Origin: Delftia tsuruhatensis NBRC 16741 | GTDB lineage: Bacteria > Pseudomonadota > Gammaproteobacteria > Burkholderiales > Burkholderiaceae_C | Reading direction: 5' to 3' | Assembly (NCBI RefSeq): GCF_001571325.1 | Contig: NZ_BCTO01000049.1 | Coordinates: forward strand, 1-64,000 | Length of the DNA: 64,000 bases | Shown here: positions 24,411 through 33,470 of the stretch, in pieces | How positions within the stretch are numbered: position 1 is the stretch's first letter | How the letters are laid out: every line of letters starts with the position of its first letter | Program-made: the position numbers and the translations under genes | The notes under the pieces: generated by a model | Database searches by the model: none | What the model was told of the DNA's origin: nothing | The model's input: only the letters and a program-made list of their open reading frames with translations

Positions 24411-24906
24411 TAGGGCTGTCTTGCGGATGTACCTGTTGGCCGTGACGGTGCTTGCCGCCGACGTAGCGACCAAGGCGGCCATCGTCGCGTGGATTCCCTT
24501 GTATGGCTCCCATGAAATCACGCCATGGTTCAACATCGGGCATTGGCTGAATCCAGGCGCGGCCTTCAGCTTCTTGGCGCAGGCGGGTGGGTGGCAACGC
24601 GGCTTTTTTATTGTTATTGGCGTCGCTGCTTCTGCCTTTCTCACCTGGCTCATTGCCCGCGAGAAGACTGCAACACCTGAGGCCGTGGGCTATGCAGCAA
24701 TTCTCGGCGGCGCGCTCGGCAATGTTCTTGATCGAGTGCGGCATGGGGCCGTGGTGGACTGGCTCGATTTTCATTGGGGCGATTGGCACTGGCCTGCGTT
24801 CAATGCAGCCGACGTTGGCATCACCCTGGGAGCGGGGCTTCTGCTGATCGCCGCGTTTCGCGGCCGCGGCCGAAACGGCGCAGATTCCCATTCGCCAGCA
24901 CGATGA
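24400..24906 (+). CDS. pbrC: Signal peptidase II homologue of the lead operon
   Basis: A 168-residue LspA-family aspartic protease with four membrane segments. The conserved motifs NPGAAFSFL, GGALGNVLDRVRHGAVVDW and FNAADVGI carry both catalytic aspartates. Its ATG overlaps the pbrA stop by 11 bases, so it is translationally coupled; a longer in-frame extension is only pbrA sequence in another frame. In known lead operons a dedicated LspA (PbrC) processes a lipoprotein or assists Pb sequestration. A housekeeping lspA should exist elsewhere. Confidence 0.92.
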   Translation: MAIDRAVLRMYLLAVTVLAADVATKAAIVAWIPLYGSHEITPWFNIGHWLNPGAAFSFLAQAGGWQRGFFIVIGVAASAFLTWLIAREKTATPEAVGYAAILGGALGNVLDRVRHGAVVDWLDFHWGDWHWPAFNAADVGITLGAGLLLIAAFRGRGRNGADSHSPAR

Positions 24907-24993
24907 TCCAGATTTTCATTGACACATGCGGAGCCGTGAGCACGGCTTCGGAGAAACCGATGTCCCACTCGGCGCTACCACTGCCGCCTGCAA

Positions 24994-25797
24994 ATGCACG
25001 CTGAACTCGTTCTCAAGACGCTAATGATGGGCGTCGTCGAAGGCATCACGGAATTCTTGCCAGTCTCCTCGACGGGGCATTTGATCCTAGCGGGCAATGC
25101 GCTCTCATTCCTTGCGAAAGAGAAGCGCGACGTCTTTGAAGTGTTCATCCAGTTCGGCGCGATGCTCGCGGTCATCTGGGAATATAGGGCTCGTCTGGCA
25201 AGCGTTGTTGTCTCAGCGCATGCCGACCAAGGATCCCGCCGGTTTTTAGTGAACCTTGCCATTGCATTTATGCCCGCGGCAGTGCTCGGACTGCTGATTG
25301 GATCTCATGTGCAGAGGCTGCTTTTCAGTCCGGGGCCGGTGGCCGTCGCACTCGTTGTCGGTGGCATCGCGATCCTGTGGGCTGAGCGACGCCCCGTGCA
25401 AGTGAAGGCTGAGCGTGCCGAACAGATCAGCCGAATCGACGCACTGAAGATTGGTTTCGTGCAGTGCCTTGCGCTCTGGCCGGGTACTTCGCGCTCAGGC
25501 GCGACGATTATCGGCGGGCTATGGTTCGGGGCTTCGCGGCAGGCTGCGACGGAGTTTTCGTTTTTCCTCGGCATTCCAATCTTGGGGGCCGCCTCGGTAT
25601 ACAACCTCTTCAAGCACTGGGGCGCATTGTCGAGCGACGACATCGGCGTTTTTGCAATGGGTTTCATTGCTTCTTTCGCATTTGCGCTGCTTGCGATACG
25701 CCTTCTGATGCGTTATTTGACCGGACATGGATTTGGAGTTTTTGCGTGGTATCGCATTGCACTGGGAACGCTAATCTTGGTAGCGGTCGCCACGTAA
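24994..25797 (+). CDS. pbrB: Undecaprenyl-diphosphatase homologue of the lead operon
   Basis: A 267-residue UppP/BacA-family membrane phosphatase. The two family signatures are complete: EGITEFLPVSSTGHLIL near residue 17 and WPGTSRSGATIIGG near residue 160. In the Pb-resistance model it releases inorganic phosphate in the periplasm, which precipitates exported Pb(II). It follows pbrC by 87 bp. Sequence alone cannot separate a resistance role from cell-wall lipid recycling, but the operon context supports PbrB. Confidence 0.92.
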   Translation: MHAELVLKTLMMGVVEGITEFLPVSSTGHLILAGNALSFLAKEKRDVFEVFIQFGAMLAVIWEYRARLASVVVSAHADQGSRRFLVNLAIAFMPAAVLGLLIGSHVQRLLFSPGPVAVALVVGGIAILWAERRPVQVKAERAEQISRIDALKIGFVQCLALWPGTSRSGATIIGGLWFGASRQAATEFSFFLGIPILGAASVYNLFKHWGALSSDDIGVFAMGFIASFAFALLAIRLLMRYLTGHGFGVFAWYRIALGTLILVAVAT

Positions 25798-26028
25798 CCT
25801 TTCACTGGCGATGACGACGACCCATGTGGACGCTGTTGAAGGCCTTCTGCACAACAGGCCGTGGCGCAGGGCCATACGTGCAGCGAAAGGTGCGCGGCGT
25901 AGTTAGCCCCATCATTTTTCGCCGGCAACAGGCAAATCTTCGTTTTAGAACCTTCGCTCGCACTGCATCGTGCAACGCCCAGTGGTCCGAGTCATCGATA
26001 AAATGAGAATCAATAACATTTATACATC

Positions 26029-27978
26029 ATGAAAATGCTTTCTCTTTGCGCCAGGCGATTCCTGGCAATAGCCGCGTTGTTCGCACTCTGGTCGGCTTCT
26101 CCCGCCTGGGCTGCCGCCCCTGCCGCCAGCGACCAGGCCAAGCAGACCTGGCAATTGCTGGACTACCTCGCGGTTGACTACGGCGGCGCGGTGAGCAACG
26201 GCCAGATTCAAAGTGCCAGCGAGTACGAGGAGATGAAGGAGTTCGCGGCAACCGCCGCACAGCAGCTTGCCGCACTGCCGAGCACTGCGGCGCTGCCCGA
26301 GTTGCAGCGGCAGGCCAAAGCGCTCGGAGACCTCATCGCCGCAAAGGCGGACGCCAAGGCCGTGGCCGACAGCGCCCATTCGCTGGCCGCAGCGCTGGTC
26401 AAAGCCTATCCGTTTCCGCTCTCGCCGACCCAGCCGCCGGATCTCGCACGCGCCAAGGTGCTGTTTGAAGCCAACTGCGCGGCATGCCACGGGGCAACCG
26501 GTGCAGGCGACGGCCCGCTCGGCGCCAAGCTCGAACCGCCGCCGATCGCCTTCACCGATCGTGATCGTGCCCGTTCGCGCAGCGTGCTCGCGCTGTACCA
26601 GGTCATTTCTCAAGGCGTGACCAGCACGTCGATGCCCAGCTTCGCCACGCTCTCCGACGAGGATCGGTGGGCATTGGCATTTTTCGCCGGCACACTGTCG
26701 CATGACGATGCCATGCGCGCACGCGGCGAACAGTCCTGGGGGCGAGACGCCAGCGCCAAGGCTGTCTTTCCCGACCTGGCTGCTGCCGCCACCTTGACCG
26801 AAGCCGCCTTGTCCGAGCGGATGCCCCCGGACGCAGCCCGCGACCTCACCGCCTATGTTCGCCGCCACCCGGAAGTCACCGCTGCCGCGAGCGGCTCGGG
26901 CGGACTGGCCTTGGCCCGCACACGCCTTCAGGAGAGCCTTGCCGCGGCGCGCGCGGGCGACCGGGCCAGCGCAACGCGCCTGGGCCTGTCGGCCTACCTG
27001 GATGGATTTGAGCCTCTGGAGCCGGCATTGCGCGCACGCAACCAGACACTTCTCACGGAAGTCGAAAACGCCATGCTGGCCTATCGCGGCGCGCTCGCCG
27101 GCGGGAAACTGGAACAAGCCGATGCCACGGCGCAGAAGCTGGACTATCTCTTTGCCCAGGTGGACGCCGAACTCGGCGCGGACAAGGCAGACCCGCTGAC
27201 CACGTTCATCGCCTCCCTCACCATCCTGCTGCGCGAAGGGGTTGAAGCGCTGTTGATCGTCGTGGGCATGCTGGCCTTCCTGAAGAAGGCAGAACGGCGC
27301 GATGTGCTGGGCTATGTGCATGGCGGCTGGATGGCCGCACTGGCTTGCGGTGGCCTGACCTGGGCGGTGGCCACCTACTTCGTGAGCATCAGCGGCGCAA
27401 GCCGTGAGGTGACCGAGGGGGTTTCATCCCTGTTTGCGGCCGTTGTGCTGCTGAGCGTCGGGCTCTGGATGCACCAGAAAAGCACGGCGGGCAAGTGGCA
27501 GGCCTACCTGAAGGAAAAACTCTCCGCAGCCATGACGCGGCGTTCGGCATGGGCATTGTTCGCCTTGTCGTTCATTGCGGTCTACCGCGAAGTTTTCGAG
27601 ACGGTGCTTTTCTATTCGGCCCTGGCCGGCGACGGCAACAATGGAGCCCTGCTCGGTGGATTGGTGGGCGGAGTGGCCGTTCTGGCCGTCCTCGCATGGT
27701 TCATGCTGCGCACCAGCGCCCGCATGCCGATCGGCAAATTCTTCAGTCTCAGCTCGATCCTGGTAGCGGTGCTCGCGGTCGTGCTCGCCGGCAAGGGGGT
27801 TGCCGGCCTCCAGGAGGCCGGCCGGTTGAGCGCCAGCCCGATCCATTGGCCGCGCATCGAAGTGCTTGGCATCTATCCGTCAGCGGAAACCGCCATTGCG
27901 CAAGCCGTGGTGCTTGCCGTTGCTCTGGCAGGCTTTGCCATGAACGCCGTGAAGGCGCGAAATCCCCGGCCCGCGTGA
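26029..27978 (+). CDS. pbrT: Cytochrome c - FTR1 fusion permease (Pb uptake-type PbrT)
   Basis: A 649-residue protein. Signal peptide to about residue 27, a periplasmic helical domain, a c-type heme domain with CAACHG (near residue 150), another helical stretch, then an FTR1-type seven-TM permease from about residue 400 with LREGVEALLIV and YREVFETVLF, the two REGxE-like metal-binding motifs. PbrT homologues are annotated as lead/iron uptake permeases in pbr operons. It starts 231 bp after pbrB on the same strand and ends 63 bp before the convergent merA. Why an uptake protein belongs in a resistance operon is not settled. Confidence 0.88.
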   Translation: MKMLSLCARRFLAIAALFALWSASPAWAAAPAASDQAKQTWQLLDYLAVDYGGAVSNGQIQSASEYEEMKEFAATAAQQLAALPSTAALPELQRQAKALGDLIAAKADAKAVADSAHSLAAALVKAYPFPLSPTQPPDLARAKVLFEANCAACHGATGAGDGPLGAKLEPPPIAFTDRDRARSRSVLALYQVISQGVTSTSMPSFATLSDEDRWALAFFAGTLSHDDAMRARGEQSWGRDASAKAVFPDLAAAATLTEAALSERMPPDAARDLTAYVRRHPEVTAAASGSGGLALARTRLQESLAAARAGDRASATRLGLSAYLDGFEPLEPALRARNQTLLTEVENAMLAYRGALAGGKLEQADATAQKLDYLFAQVDAELGADKADPLTTFIASLTILLREGVEALLIVVGMLAFLKKAERRDVLGYVHGGWMAALACGGLTWAVATYFVSISGASREVTEGVSSLFAAVVLLSVGLWMHQKSTAGKWQAYLKEKLSAAMTRRSAWALFALSFIAVYREVFETVLFYSALAGDGNNGALLGGLVGGVAVLAVLAWFMLRTSARMPIGKFFSLSSILVAVLAVVLAGKGVAGLQEAGRLSASPIHWPRIEVLGIYPSAETAIAQAVVLAVALAGFAMNAVKARNPRPA

Positions 27979-28041
27979 AACAAGCCGGCGTCACTGCCGA
28001 GCGTGACTCCTGGAAAAAATCGCGCTCAGCAAGAGATGACG

Positions 28042-29730
28042 CTATCCGGCACAGCAGGACAGCTGCTTCACGTCCTTGCTGAAGGTCTGCGCCGCGAGCT
28101 TCAGGCCCTCGACCATCGTCAGGTAGGGGAATAGCTGATCGGCCAGCTCCTGCACGGTCATCCGGTTGCGGATCGCCAGCGCCGCCGTCTGGATCAGTTC
28201 GCCCGCTTCCTGCGCGACCGCCTGCACGCCGATCAGCCGTCCGGTGCCGGCCTCGGCAACCAGCTTGATGAAGCCGCGCGTGTCGAAGTTGGCCAGCGCC
28301 CTCGGCACGTTGTCGAGCGTGAGCGTGCGGCTGTCGGTCTCGACGCCGTCGTGGCGCGCTTGCGCCTCGCTGTAGCCCACCGTCGCCACCTGCGGATCGG
28401 TGAACACCACGGCCGGCATCGCCGTCAGGTCCAGCGTCGCGTCGCCGCCGGTCATGTTGATGGCGGCGCGCGTGCCGGCCGCCGCCGCGACGTAGACGAA
28501 TTGCGGCTGGTCGGTGCAGTCGCCGGCCGCGTAGATGTGCGGCGCGCTGGTACGCATGGTGTGGCTGACGAGGATGGCCCCCTGGGGATTGACCTCGATG
28601 CCCGCCGCTTCGAGGTTCAGCGTGCGGGTGTTCGGCGCGCGCCCCGTGGCAATGAGCAGCTTGTCGGCGCGCAGCTCGCCGCGATCCGTCGTCAAGATGA
28701 ACTCTTCCTCTGCATGGGCGACTCGACTGGCCTGGACATGCTCCAGCACCTCGATGCCCTCGGCACGGAACGCGGCCGTGACGGCTTCGGCGACGGCGGG
28801 GTCTTCGCGAAAGAGCAGTGTGCTGCGCGCGAGGATCGTGACCTGGCTGCCCAGCCGGGCAAAGGCTTGCGCCAATTCGACTGCCACCACCGACGAACCG
28901 ATCACGGCCAGCCGCGAGGGAATGGCATCGCTCGCCAGCGCCTCGGTGGAGGTCCAGTAGGGAGTGCCCTTCAAGCCAGGAATCGGCGGGAGCGCGGGGC
29001 TCGCACCAGTGGCGATGAGACAGCGGTCGAAGGCCACCGTGCGCTCACCGCCTTCCGCCAGTTGCACGGTCAGGCAGTTTTCATTCATGAAACGGGCCTC
29101 GCCATGCAGCACGGTGATAGCCGGGGTGCTCTGCAGGATGCCTTCGTACTTGGCATGGCGCAGCGCATCGACGCGGCCTTGTTGCTGGGCCAGCAGCCGC
29201 TCGCGCAGAATGGACGGCGGCGTGGGCGGCAGGCCGGCATCGAACGGGCTTTCCCGGCGCAGATGCGCAATGTGCGCGGCGCGGATCATGATTTTGGACG
29301 GCACGCAGCCGACATTGACGCAGGTGCCGCCGATGGTGCTCCGCTCGATTAGCGTCACGCGCGCGCCTCGCTCGACCGCCTTGAGTGCCGCCGCCATCGC
29401 CGCGCCGCCACTGCCGATCACGGCCACATGCAGCGCCCGCTCGCCACCACCGTGACTCGGTTCGCTGCCCAGCCAGCCCAGCGCCTTGCCCAACAAGCCC
29501 GCAGCCTTGTTCGGCGTGTCGGACACCCGTGCGCGGTAACCGAGCGCGGCCATCGCCGCGACCAGCGGACCATGGTTCATGTCCGCATCCGCCTCGACCT
29601 CGGCCCGTCGCCGCGGATAGGACACCGAGGCCGAGCGCACCCCGGGCACCTTCTCCAGCGCCTCTCTGACGTGCTCGGCGCACGACGCGCAGGTCATGCC
29701 GTCGATGTGCAAGGCGATCGCTTCGGCCAT
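28042..29730 (-). CDS. merA: Mercuric reductase
   Basis: A 562-residue flavin-dependent Hg(II) reductase of the cytoplasm. N-terminal HMA domain with GMTCASC (residues 11-17); Rossmann GSGGAAMAAALK; redox-active disulphide GGTCVNVGCVPSK (Cys137, Cys142); NADPH-binding VIGSSVVAVELAQAFARLG; FAD motif IYAAGDCTDQ; and the vicinal C-terminal cysteines LSCCAG needed for Hg(II) transfer at the dimer interface. All catalytic features are intact. It is last in merTPA, 11 bp after merP. No merD or merE follows. Confidence 0.96.
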   Translation of the reverse strand: MAEAIALHIDGMTCASCAEHVREALEKVPGVRSASVSYPRRRAEVEADADMNHGPLVAAMAALGYRARVSDTPNKAAGLLGKALGWLGSEPSHGGGERALHVAVIGSGGAAMAAALKAVERGARVTLIERSTIGGTCVNVGCVPSKIMIRAAHIAHLRRESPFDAGLPPTPPSILRERLLAQQQGRVDALRHAKYEGILQSTPAITVLHGEARFMNENCLTVQLAEGGERTVAFDRCLIATGASPALPPIPGLKGTPYWTSTEALASDAIPSRLAVIGSSVVAVELAQAFARLGSQVTILARSTLLFREDPAVAEAVTAAFRAEGIEVLEHVQASRVAHAEEEFILTTDRGELRADKLLIATGRAPNTRTLNLEAAGIEVNPQGAILVSHTMRTSAPHIYAAGDCTDQPQFVYVAAAAGTRAAINMTGGDATLDLTAMPAVVFTDPQVATVGYSEAQARHDGVETDSRTLTLDNVPRALANFDTRGFIKLVAEAGTGRLIGVQAVAQEAGELIQTAALAIRNRMTVQELADQLFPYLTMVEGLKLAAQTFSKDVKQLSCCAG

Positions 29731-29741
29731 GGCGGGCAACC

Positions 29742-30020
29742 TCACTGCTTGACGGTGGCGGGGTAGCCCGCGTTTGCGGTGGCCTTGGCCAAGGCCCCGG
29801 CGTTGGTCTTGGCATCGTCGAAGGTCACGACGGCTTCCCGCTTTTCATAGCTGACCTCGGTCTTCTGGACCCCGGCCACCTTGAACAGGGCCATCTTGAC
29901 CGTGATCGGACACGACGCGCAGGTCATATCGGGCACCGACAGTGTGACGGTCTTGGTGGCGGCCCACGCCGGAGCGCCCAGGGTAACGGCCAGGGCAATA
30001 GCGGTGGCAAGTTTCTTCAC
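29742..30020 (-). CDS. merP: Periplasmic mercury-binding protein
   Basis: A 92-residue protein with a signal peptide (cleavage near AWAATKT) and a single HMA domain with DMTCASCPITVK, the Hg(II)-binding GMTCxxC-type motif. It captures Hg(II) in the periplasm and hands it to MerT. The gap to merT is 12 bp and to merA 11 bp. Confidence 0.95.
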   Translation of the reverse strand: MKKLATAIALAVTLGAPAWAATKTVTLSVPDMTCASCPITVKMALFKVAGVQKTEVSYEKREAVVTFDDAKTNAGALAKATANAGYPATVKQ

Positions 30021-30032
30021 GGTGGATTCCTC

Positions 30033-30383
30033 TCAATAGAACAACGGCAGGACGTACGGAAAAGCGAGGGCAATCAAGACCAGCGCGACCACGATCCAGA
30101 AAATGATCTTGTAGGCCGTCCGCACGCGGGGCACGGCGCAGACCTCATCCGGCTTGCAGGCGTGAACCGGCCGGAAGATGCTGCGCCAGGCGAAAAACAG
30201 CGCCATCAGGGCCGCGCCGATGAAAATCGGCCGGTAGGGTTCCAACACGGCCAGGTTGGCGATCCAGGCGCCCGAGAAACCGAGCAAGACCAAGATGAGG
30301 GGGCCGAGGCAACAGGCCAACGCAAGAATGGCGGCGAGGCCGCCAGCGGCCAGGGCGCCACGCCCGCTCTTGGGTTCCGACAT
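30033..30383 (-). CDS. merT: Mercuric ion transport protein
   Basis: A 116-residue inner-membrane protein with three membrane segments. Vicinal cysteines in TM1 (ALACCLGPLI) and the cytoplasmic pair HACKPDEVCAV match MerT. Start at 30383 has GAAGGA upstream; a longer frame would run through the operator. First gene of the mer structural operon, controlled by the adjacent MerR operator. Confidence 0.95.
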   Translation of the reverse strand: MSEPKSGRGALAAGGLAAILALACCLGPLILVLLGFSGAWIANLAVLEPYRPIFIGAALMALFFAWRSIFRPVHACKPDEVCAVPRVRTAYKIIFWIVVALVLIALAFPYVLPLFY

Positions 30384-30418
30384 ATGGTTTTCCTTCCGGG
30401 ACTTCGCTTGATGCTGTA

Positions 30419-30449
30419 AGGTTACTTCCGTAGTCAACTACGGAGTCAA
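30419..30449 (-). promoter_or_regulatory. merT promoter with MerR operator
   Basis: Minus strand: TTGACT (30444-30449), 19-bp spacer, TAACCT (30419-30424). The dyad TCCGTAG / CTACGGA (30427-30444) lies within the spacer. Layout and sequence closely follow the Tn501/Tn21 mer operator. The same region serves the divergent merR. Confidence 0.92.
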
Positions 30450-30454
30450 GCGTC

Positions 30455-30862
30455 ATGGAAAGCGCCTCGGACAATCTGACCATCGGCGCCTTTGCCAAGG
30501 CGGCCACAGTCAATGTGGAGACGATCCGGTTCTATCAGCTCAAGGGCTTGTTGCCCCAGCCGGAGCGGGCCTACGGCCGCATCCGCCGCTACGGGCCGGC
30601 AGATGTGGCGCGGGTGAAGTTCGTGAAGTCAGCCCAGCGCCTGGGGTTCAGCCTGGATGAAATCGGCCAGCTTCTGAAACTTGAGGACGGCACCCATTGC
30701 AATGAGGCGGCGGAGCTGGCCTCGCTGCGGCTGGCCGATGTGCGCGCCCGCCTGGTGGACCTCACACGGATTGAGGCGGCATTGTCGAAATTGGTGGGTG
30801 AATGCGACGCGCACCATGGCAATGTGTCCTGCCCGCTGATCGCGGCATTGCACTGCTGTTGA
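30455..30862 (+). CDS. merR: Mercury-responsive regulator MerR
   Basis: A 135-residue regulator very similar to classical MerR: LTIGAFAKAATVNVETIRFY in the HTH, SAQRLGFSLDEI in helix four, and the three Hg-binding cysteines in GTHCNEA, GECDAHHGNVSC. It represses and, with Hg(II), activates the divergent merT promoter by untwisting the 19-bp spacer. It starts 6 bases from the -35 box. Confidence 0.96.
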   Translation: MESASDNLTIGAFAKAATVNVETIRFYQLKGLLPQPERAYGRIRRYGPADVARVKFVKSAQRLGFSLDEIGQLLKLEDGTHCNEAAELASLRLADVRARLVDLTRIEAALSKLVGECDAHHGNVSCPLIAALHCC

Positions 30863-31000
30863 GCGGAGAAGTTCGGCCGTTCACCTCGCGGCGAAGGGGC
30901 GGACAGGCAAGCGCGGCGCGCGAACCAGATTTAAGGTATTGAGCCGGAGGCGCGATGGGATCAAGACCGGATGGCCACAATTCGGCGCGATAGTGCCCTT

Positions 31001-31037
31001 TTGCACATTAATTCAATAAATGTTGTATTATCGAAAT
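31001..31037 (+). promoter_or_regulatory. Promoter/operator region of the ars operon
   Basis: A strikingly A/T-rich patch directly before arsR. TTGCAC (31001-31006) with a 17-bp spacer to TGTATT (31024-31029) is the best -35/-10 pair. ArsR-type repressors normally bind such A/T-rich imperfect dyads. A partial copy of repeat family 2 lies just upstream (about 30905-30960). Confidence 0.5.
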
Positions 31038-31367
31038 ATGAAAGAGACCCAAGCCGTTTCCGCCCTCGGCGCCCTGGCCCACACCCAGCGCCTGCGGGTT
31101 TTCCGCGCCCTGGTGGTCGCCGGCCCCGAAGGGCTGACACCCAGCGCCCTCGCCGACCAGCTCGACGTGGCCCGCAATTCCCTGTCCTTCCACCTGAAGG
31201 AGCTGGCCCATGCCGGCCTGGTCACCATCGAGCAGCAGGGCCGCAACCTGATCTACCGCGCCGACTTCACCCAGATGAACGGACTGCTCGGCTACCTGAC
31301 CGAGCACTGCTGCCAAGGCAGCACATGCGAGGTCAGTGATTCCTCCTCTGCCTGTACTTCCTGCTGA
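31038..31367 (+). CDS. arsR: ArsR-family arsenite-responsive repressor
   Basis: A 109-residue winged-helix repressor: AHTQRLRVFRALVVAG, LDVARNSLSFHLKELAHAGL as the recognition region, then a C-terminal LTEHCCQGSTCEV and ACTSC cluster. The C-terminal vicinal cysteines rather than a CVC in helix 3 suggest the As(III) site of the Acidithiobacillus-type ArsR. First gene of arsR-arsI-arsC-acr3-arsC-arsH; it should repress its own operon until arsenite or an organoarsenical binds. Confidence 0.93.
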   Translation: MKETQAVSALGALAHTQRLRVFRALVVAGPEGLTPSALADQLDVARNSLSFHLKELAHAGLVTIEQQGRNLIYRADFTQMNGLLGYLTEHCCQGSTCEVSDSSSACTSC

Positions 31368-31379
31368 AAGGATCTCCCC

Positions 31380-31850
31380 ATGAAGCGCTTTCACGTTCAC
31401 CTGCACGTCGATGACCTGAACCGCAGCATCGGCTTCTATTCCCAACTGTTCGCCGCGCAGCCCGCGCGTGTCGAGGGCGACTACGCCAAGTGGATGCTCG
31501 AAGACCCGCCGGTCAACTTCGCTATCTCCACACGGGGCAACAAACCAGGCATCGACCATCTGGGCATCCAGACCGACGATGCGGAGGAATTGGCCGTGCT
31601 GAAGGCACGCGCCGAGGCGGCCGACATGGCGCTGCTCGACGAAGGCACCACCACCTGCTGCTACGCGCGCAGCGAGAAGCACTGGATCACCGATCCGCAG
31701 GGCGTGGCCTGGGAACACTTTCATACGCTGGGCAGCATCCCGGTCTTCAACGAAGCGGCGCCTGCAACGGGTTCTGCCGCAGCCTGCTGCGCCCCGGCGC
31801 GCGGCAAGCCGGTGGGCGTTGCGGTGAAGCCGGCTTCGTCCTGCTGCTGA
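31380..31850 (+). CDS. arsI: ArsI/CadI-type glyoxalase-fold protein (C-As lyase)
   Basis: A 156-residue vicinal-oxygen-chelate protein. HVHLHVDDL, GIDHLGIQTDD and GVAWEHFHT supply the two His and Glu iron ligands of ArsI; EGTTTCCYARS contains the vicinal cysteines that bind methylarsenite, and a CC pair ends the protein. ArsI uses Fe(II) and oxygen to demethylate trivalent methylarsenicals. CadI family members look similar, but the TTTCCYA block and the ars context favour ArsI. It starts 12 bp after arsR. Confidence 0.88.
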   Translation: MKRFHVHLHVDDLNRSIGFYSQLFAAQPARVEGDYAKWMLEDPPVNFAISTRGNKPGIDHLGIQTDDAEELAVLKARAEAADMALLDEGTTTCCYARSEKHWITDPQGVAWEHFHTLGSIPVFNEAAPATGSAAACCAPARGKPVGVAVKPASSCC

Positions 31851-31862
31851 TGTGAGACATCC

Positions 31863-32360
31863 ATGACCACCAACAAGACCTACAACGCCCTGTTCATCTG
31901 CACGGGTAACTCGGCCCGCTCCATCCTGGCCGAAGGCATCCTCAATGAATTGGGCCAGGGGCGCTTTCGCGCCTACTCGGCGGGCAGCCACCCCAAGGGC
32001 GAAGTCCACCCGCTGGCGCTTGCCACGCTGGAACGGCTGCATATGCCGATCGTCGGCTACCGCAGCAAGAACTGGGACGAGTTCGCGGCGCCCGGTGCAC
32101 CGGAGCTGGATTTCATCTTCACGGTGTGCGACAACGCCGCCGGCGAGGTCTGCCCCGTATGGCCTGGGCGCCCGATGTCAGCGCATTGGGGTGTGCCTGA
32201 TCCTGCAGCCGTTGAAGGCACCGACGAGCAGAAGCGCAAGGCGTTCACGGATGCGGCGCTGACCTTGCGCCGGCGCATTGAGCTGTTCCTGTCGCTGCCA
32301 TTGCAGCGGCTCGATGCCATGTCGCTGCAGCACGAGCTGCGCAGCATTGGTACGAAGTGA
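31863..32360 (+). CDS. arsC: Arsenate reductase, thioredoxin-coupled (LMW phosphatase fold)
   Basis: A 165-residue protein with the P-loop CTGNSARS (catalytic Cys13) and a resolving pair in VCDNAAGEVCP, as in thioredoxin-dependent ArsC. It converts arsenate to arsenite for export by Acr3. A C-terminal extension of about 25 residues (LQRLDAMSLQHELRSIG) is frequent in proteobacterial members. It lies 12 bp after arsI and 10 bp before acr3. Confidence 0.94.
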   Translation: MTTNKTYNALFICTGNSARSILAEGILNELGQGRFRAYSAGSHPKGEVHPLALATLERLHMPIVGYRSKNWDEFAAPGAPELDFIFTVCDNAAGEVCPVWPGRPMSAHWGVPDPAAVEGTDEQKRKAFTDAALTLRRRIELFLSLPLQRLDAMSLQHELRSIGTK

Positions 32361-32370
32361 GGTCTGCGCG

Positions 32371-33456
32371 ATGAGTGTTGGAACCCAAACGGCCGGCCGC
32401 GTGCCGGCCACCTCCACCATGAGCGTCTTCGAGCGCTACCTGAGCGTGTGGGTGCTGCTGTGCATCGTCGCCGGCATCGCGCTGGGCCAGTTCGCACCCA
32501 ACGTATTTCAGGCCATTGGCCGCATGGAGATCGCCCAGGTTAATCTGCCGGTCGGTCTGCTGATCTGGATCATGATCGTGCCGATGCTGCTGAAGGTGGA
32601 CTTCGGTGCGCTGGGCCAGGTCAAGCAGCACTGGCGCGGCATCGGCGTGACGCTGTTCGTCAACTGGGCGGTCAAACCGTTCTCGATGGCGCTGCTGGCC
32701 TGGATCTTCGTCCGCCAGGTCTTCGCTCAGTGGCTGCCGGCCGACCAGCTCGACAGCTACGTTGCCGGCCTCATCCTGCTGGCCGCCGCGCCCTGCACGG
32801 CGATGGTGTTCGTCTGGAGCCGGCTGACCGGGGGCGATCCGGTATTCACGCTGTCGCAGGTGGCGCTGAACGACACCATCATGGTGTTTGCCTTCGCGCC
32901 CATTGTCGGCCTGCTGCTGGGCCTGTCGTCCATCACGGTGCCGTGGGCCACGCTGCTGGTATCGGTCGGCCTGTACATCGTGATTCCGGTCATCCTGGCC
33001 CAGCTCTGGCGCCGTGCTCTGCTGAACAAGGGCCAAGCCGCCTTCGACCGGGCGCTGGAGCGCATCGGCCCGCTGTCGATCGCGGCGCTGCTGCTCACGC
33101 TGGTGCTGCTGTTCGCCTTCCAGGGCGAGGCCATCATCCGCCAGCCGCTGGTCATCGCCATGCTGGCGGTGCCGATCCTGATTCAGGTGTTCTTCAACTC
33201 CGGCCTGGCCTATTGGCTCAGCCGCAAGGCCGGCGAGCAGCACAGCATCGCTTGCCCCTCGGCGTTGATCGGCGCCTCCAACTTCTTCGAGCTGGCTGTA
33301 GCGGCCGCCATCAGCCTGTTCGGCTTCCAGTCCGGCGCGGCGCTGGCCACCGTGGTCGGCGTGCTGATCGAGGTGCCGGTGATGCTGCTGGTCGTTCGGA
33401 TCGTCAACCAAAGCAAGGGCTGGTATGAGTGCGGCCCGAACCCTGCCCGCAGATAA
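32371..33456 (+). CDS. acr3: Arsenite efflux permease Acr3
   Basis: A 361-residue ten-TM permease. Family hallmarks are the TM4 motif LAAAPCTAMVFVWS with the essential Cys, NDTIMVFAFAPIVGLLLG, and the TM9 glutamate in SNFFELAVAAAISLFG. It exports As(III). The start at 32371 was chosen because it gives the usual N-terminus (VFERYLSVWVLLCIVAGIAL); a longer frame only extends into arsC. Confidence 0.95.
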   Translation: MSVGTQTAGRVPATSTMSVFERYLSVWVLLCIVAGIALGQFAPNVFQAIGRMEIAQVNLPVGLLIWIMIVPMLLKVDFGALGQVKQHWRGIGVTLFVNWAVKPFSMALLAWIFVRQVFAQWLPADQLDSYVAGLILLAAAPCTAMVFVWSRLTGGDPVFTLSQVALNDTIMVFAFAPIVGLLLGLSSITVPWATLLVSVGLYIVIPVILAQLWRRALLNKGQAAFDRALERIGPLSIAALLLTLVLLFAFQGEAIIRQPLVIAMLAVPILIQVFFNSGLAYWLSRKAGEQHSIACPSALIGASNFFELAVAAAISLFGFQSGAALATVVGVLIEVPVMLLVVRIVNQSKGWYECGPNPARR

Positions 33457-33470
33457 GCAAGGCATTTCCC

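Noticed and set aside
28042..30862. mer operon as part of a Tn21/Tn501-type transposon
   Set aside because: No tnpA, tnpR, res site or 38-bp terminal repeats seen near either end, and merD/merE are absent. It is treated as ICE cargo.
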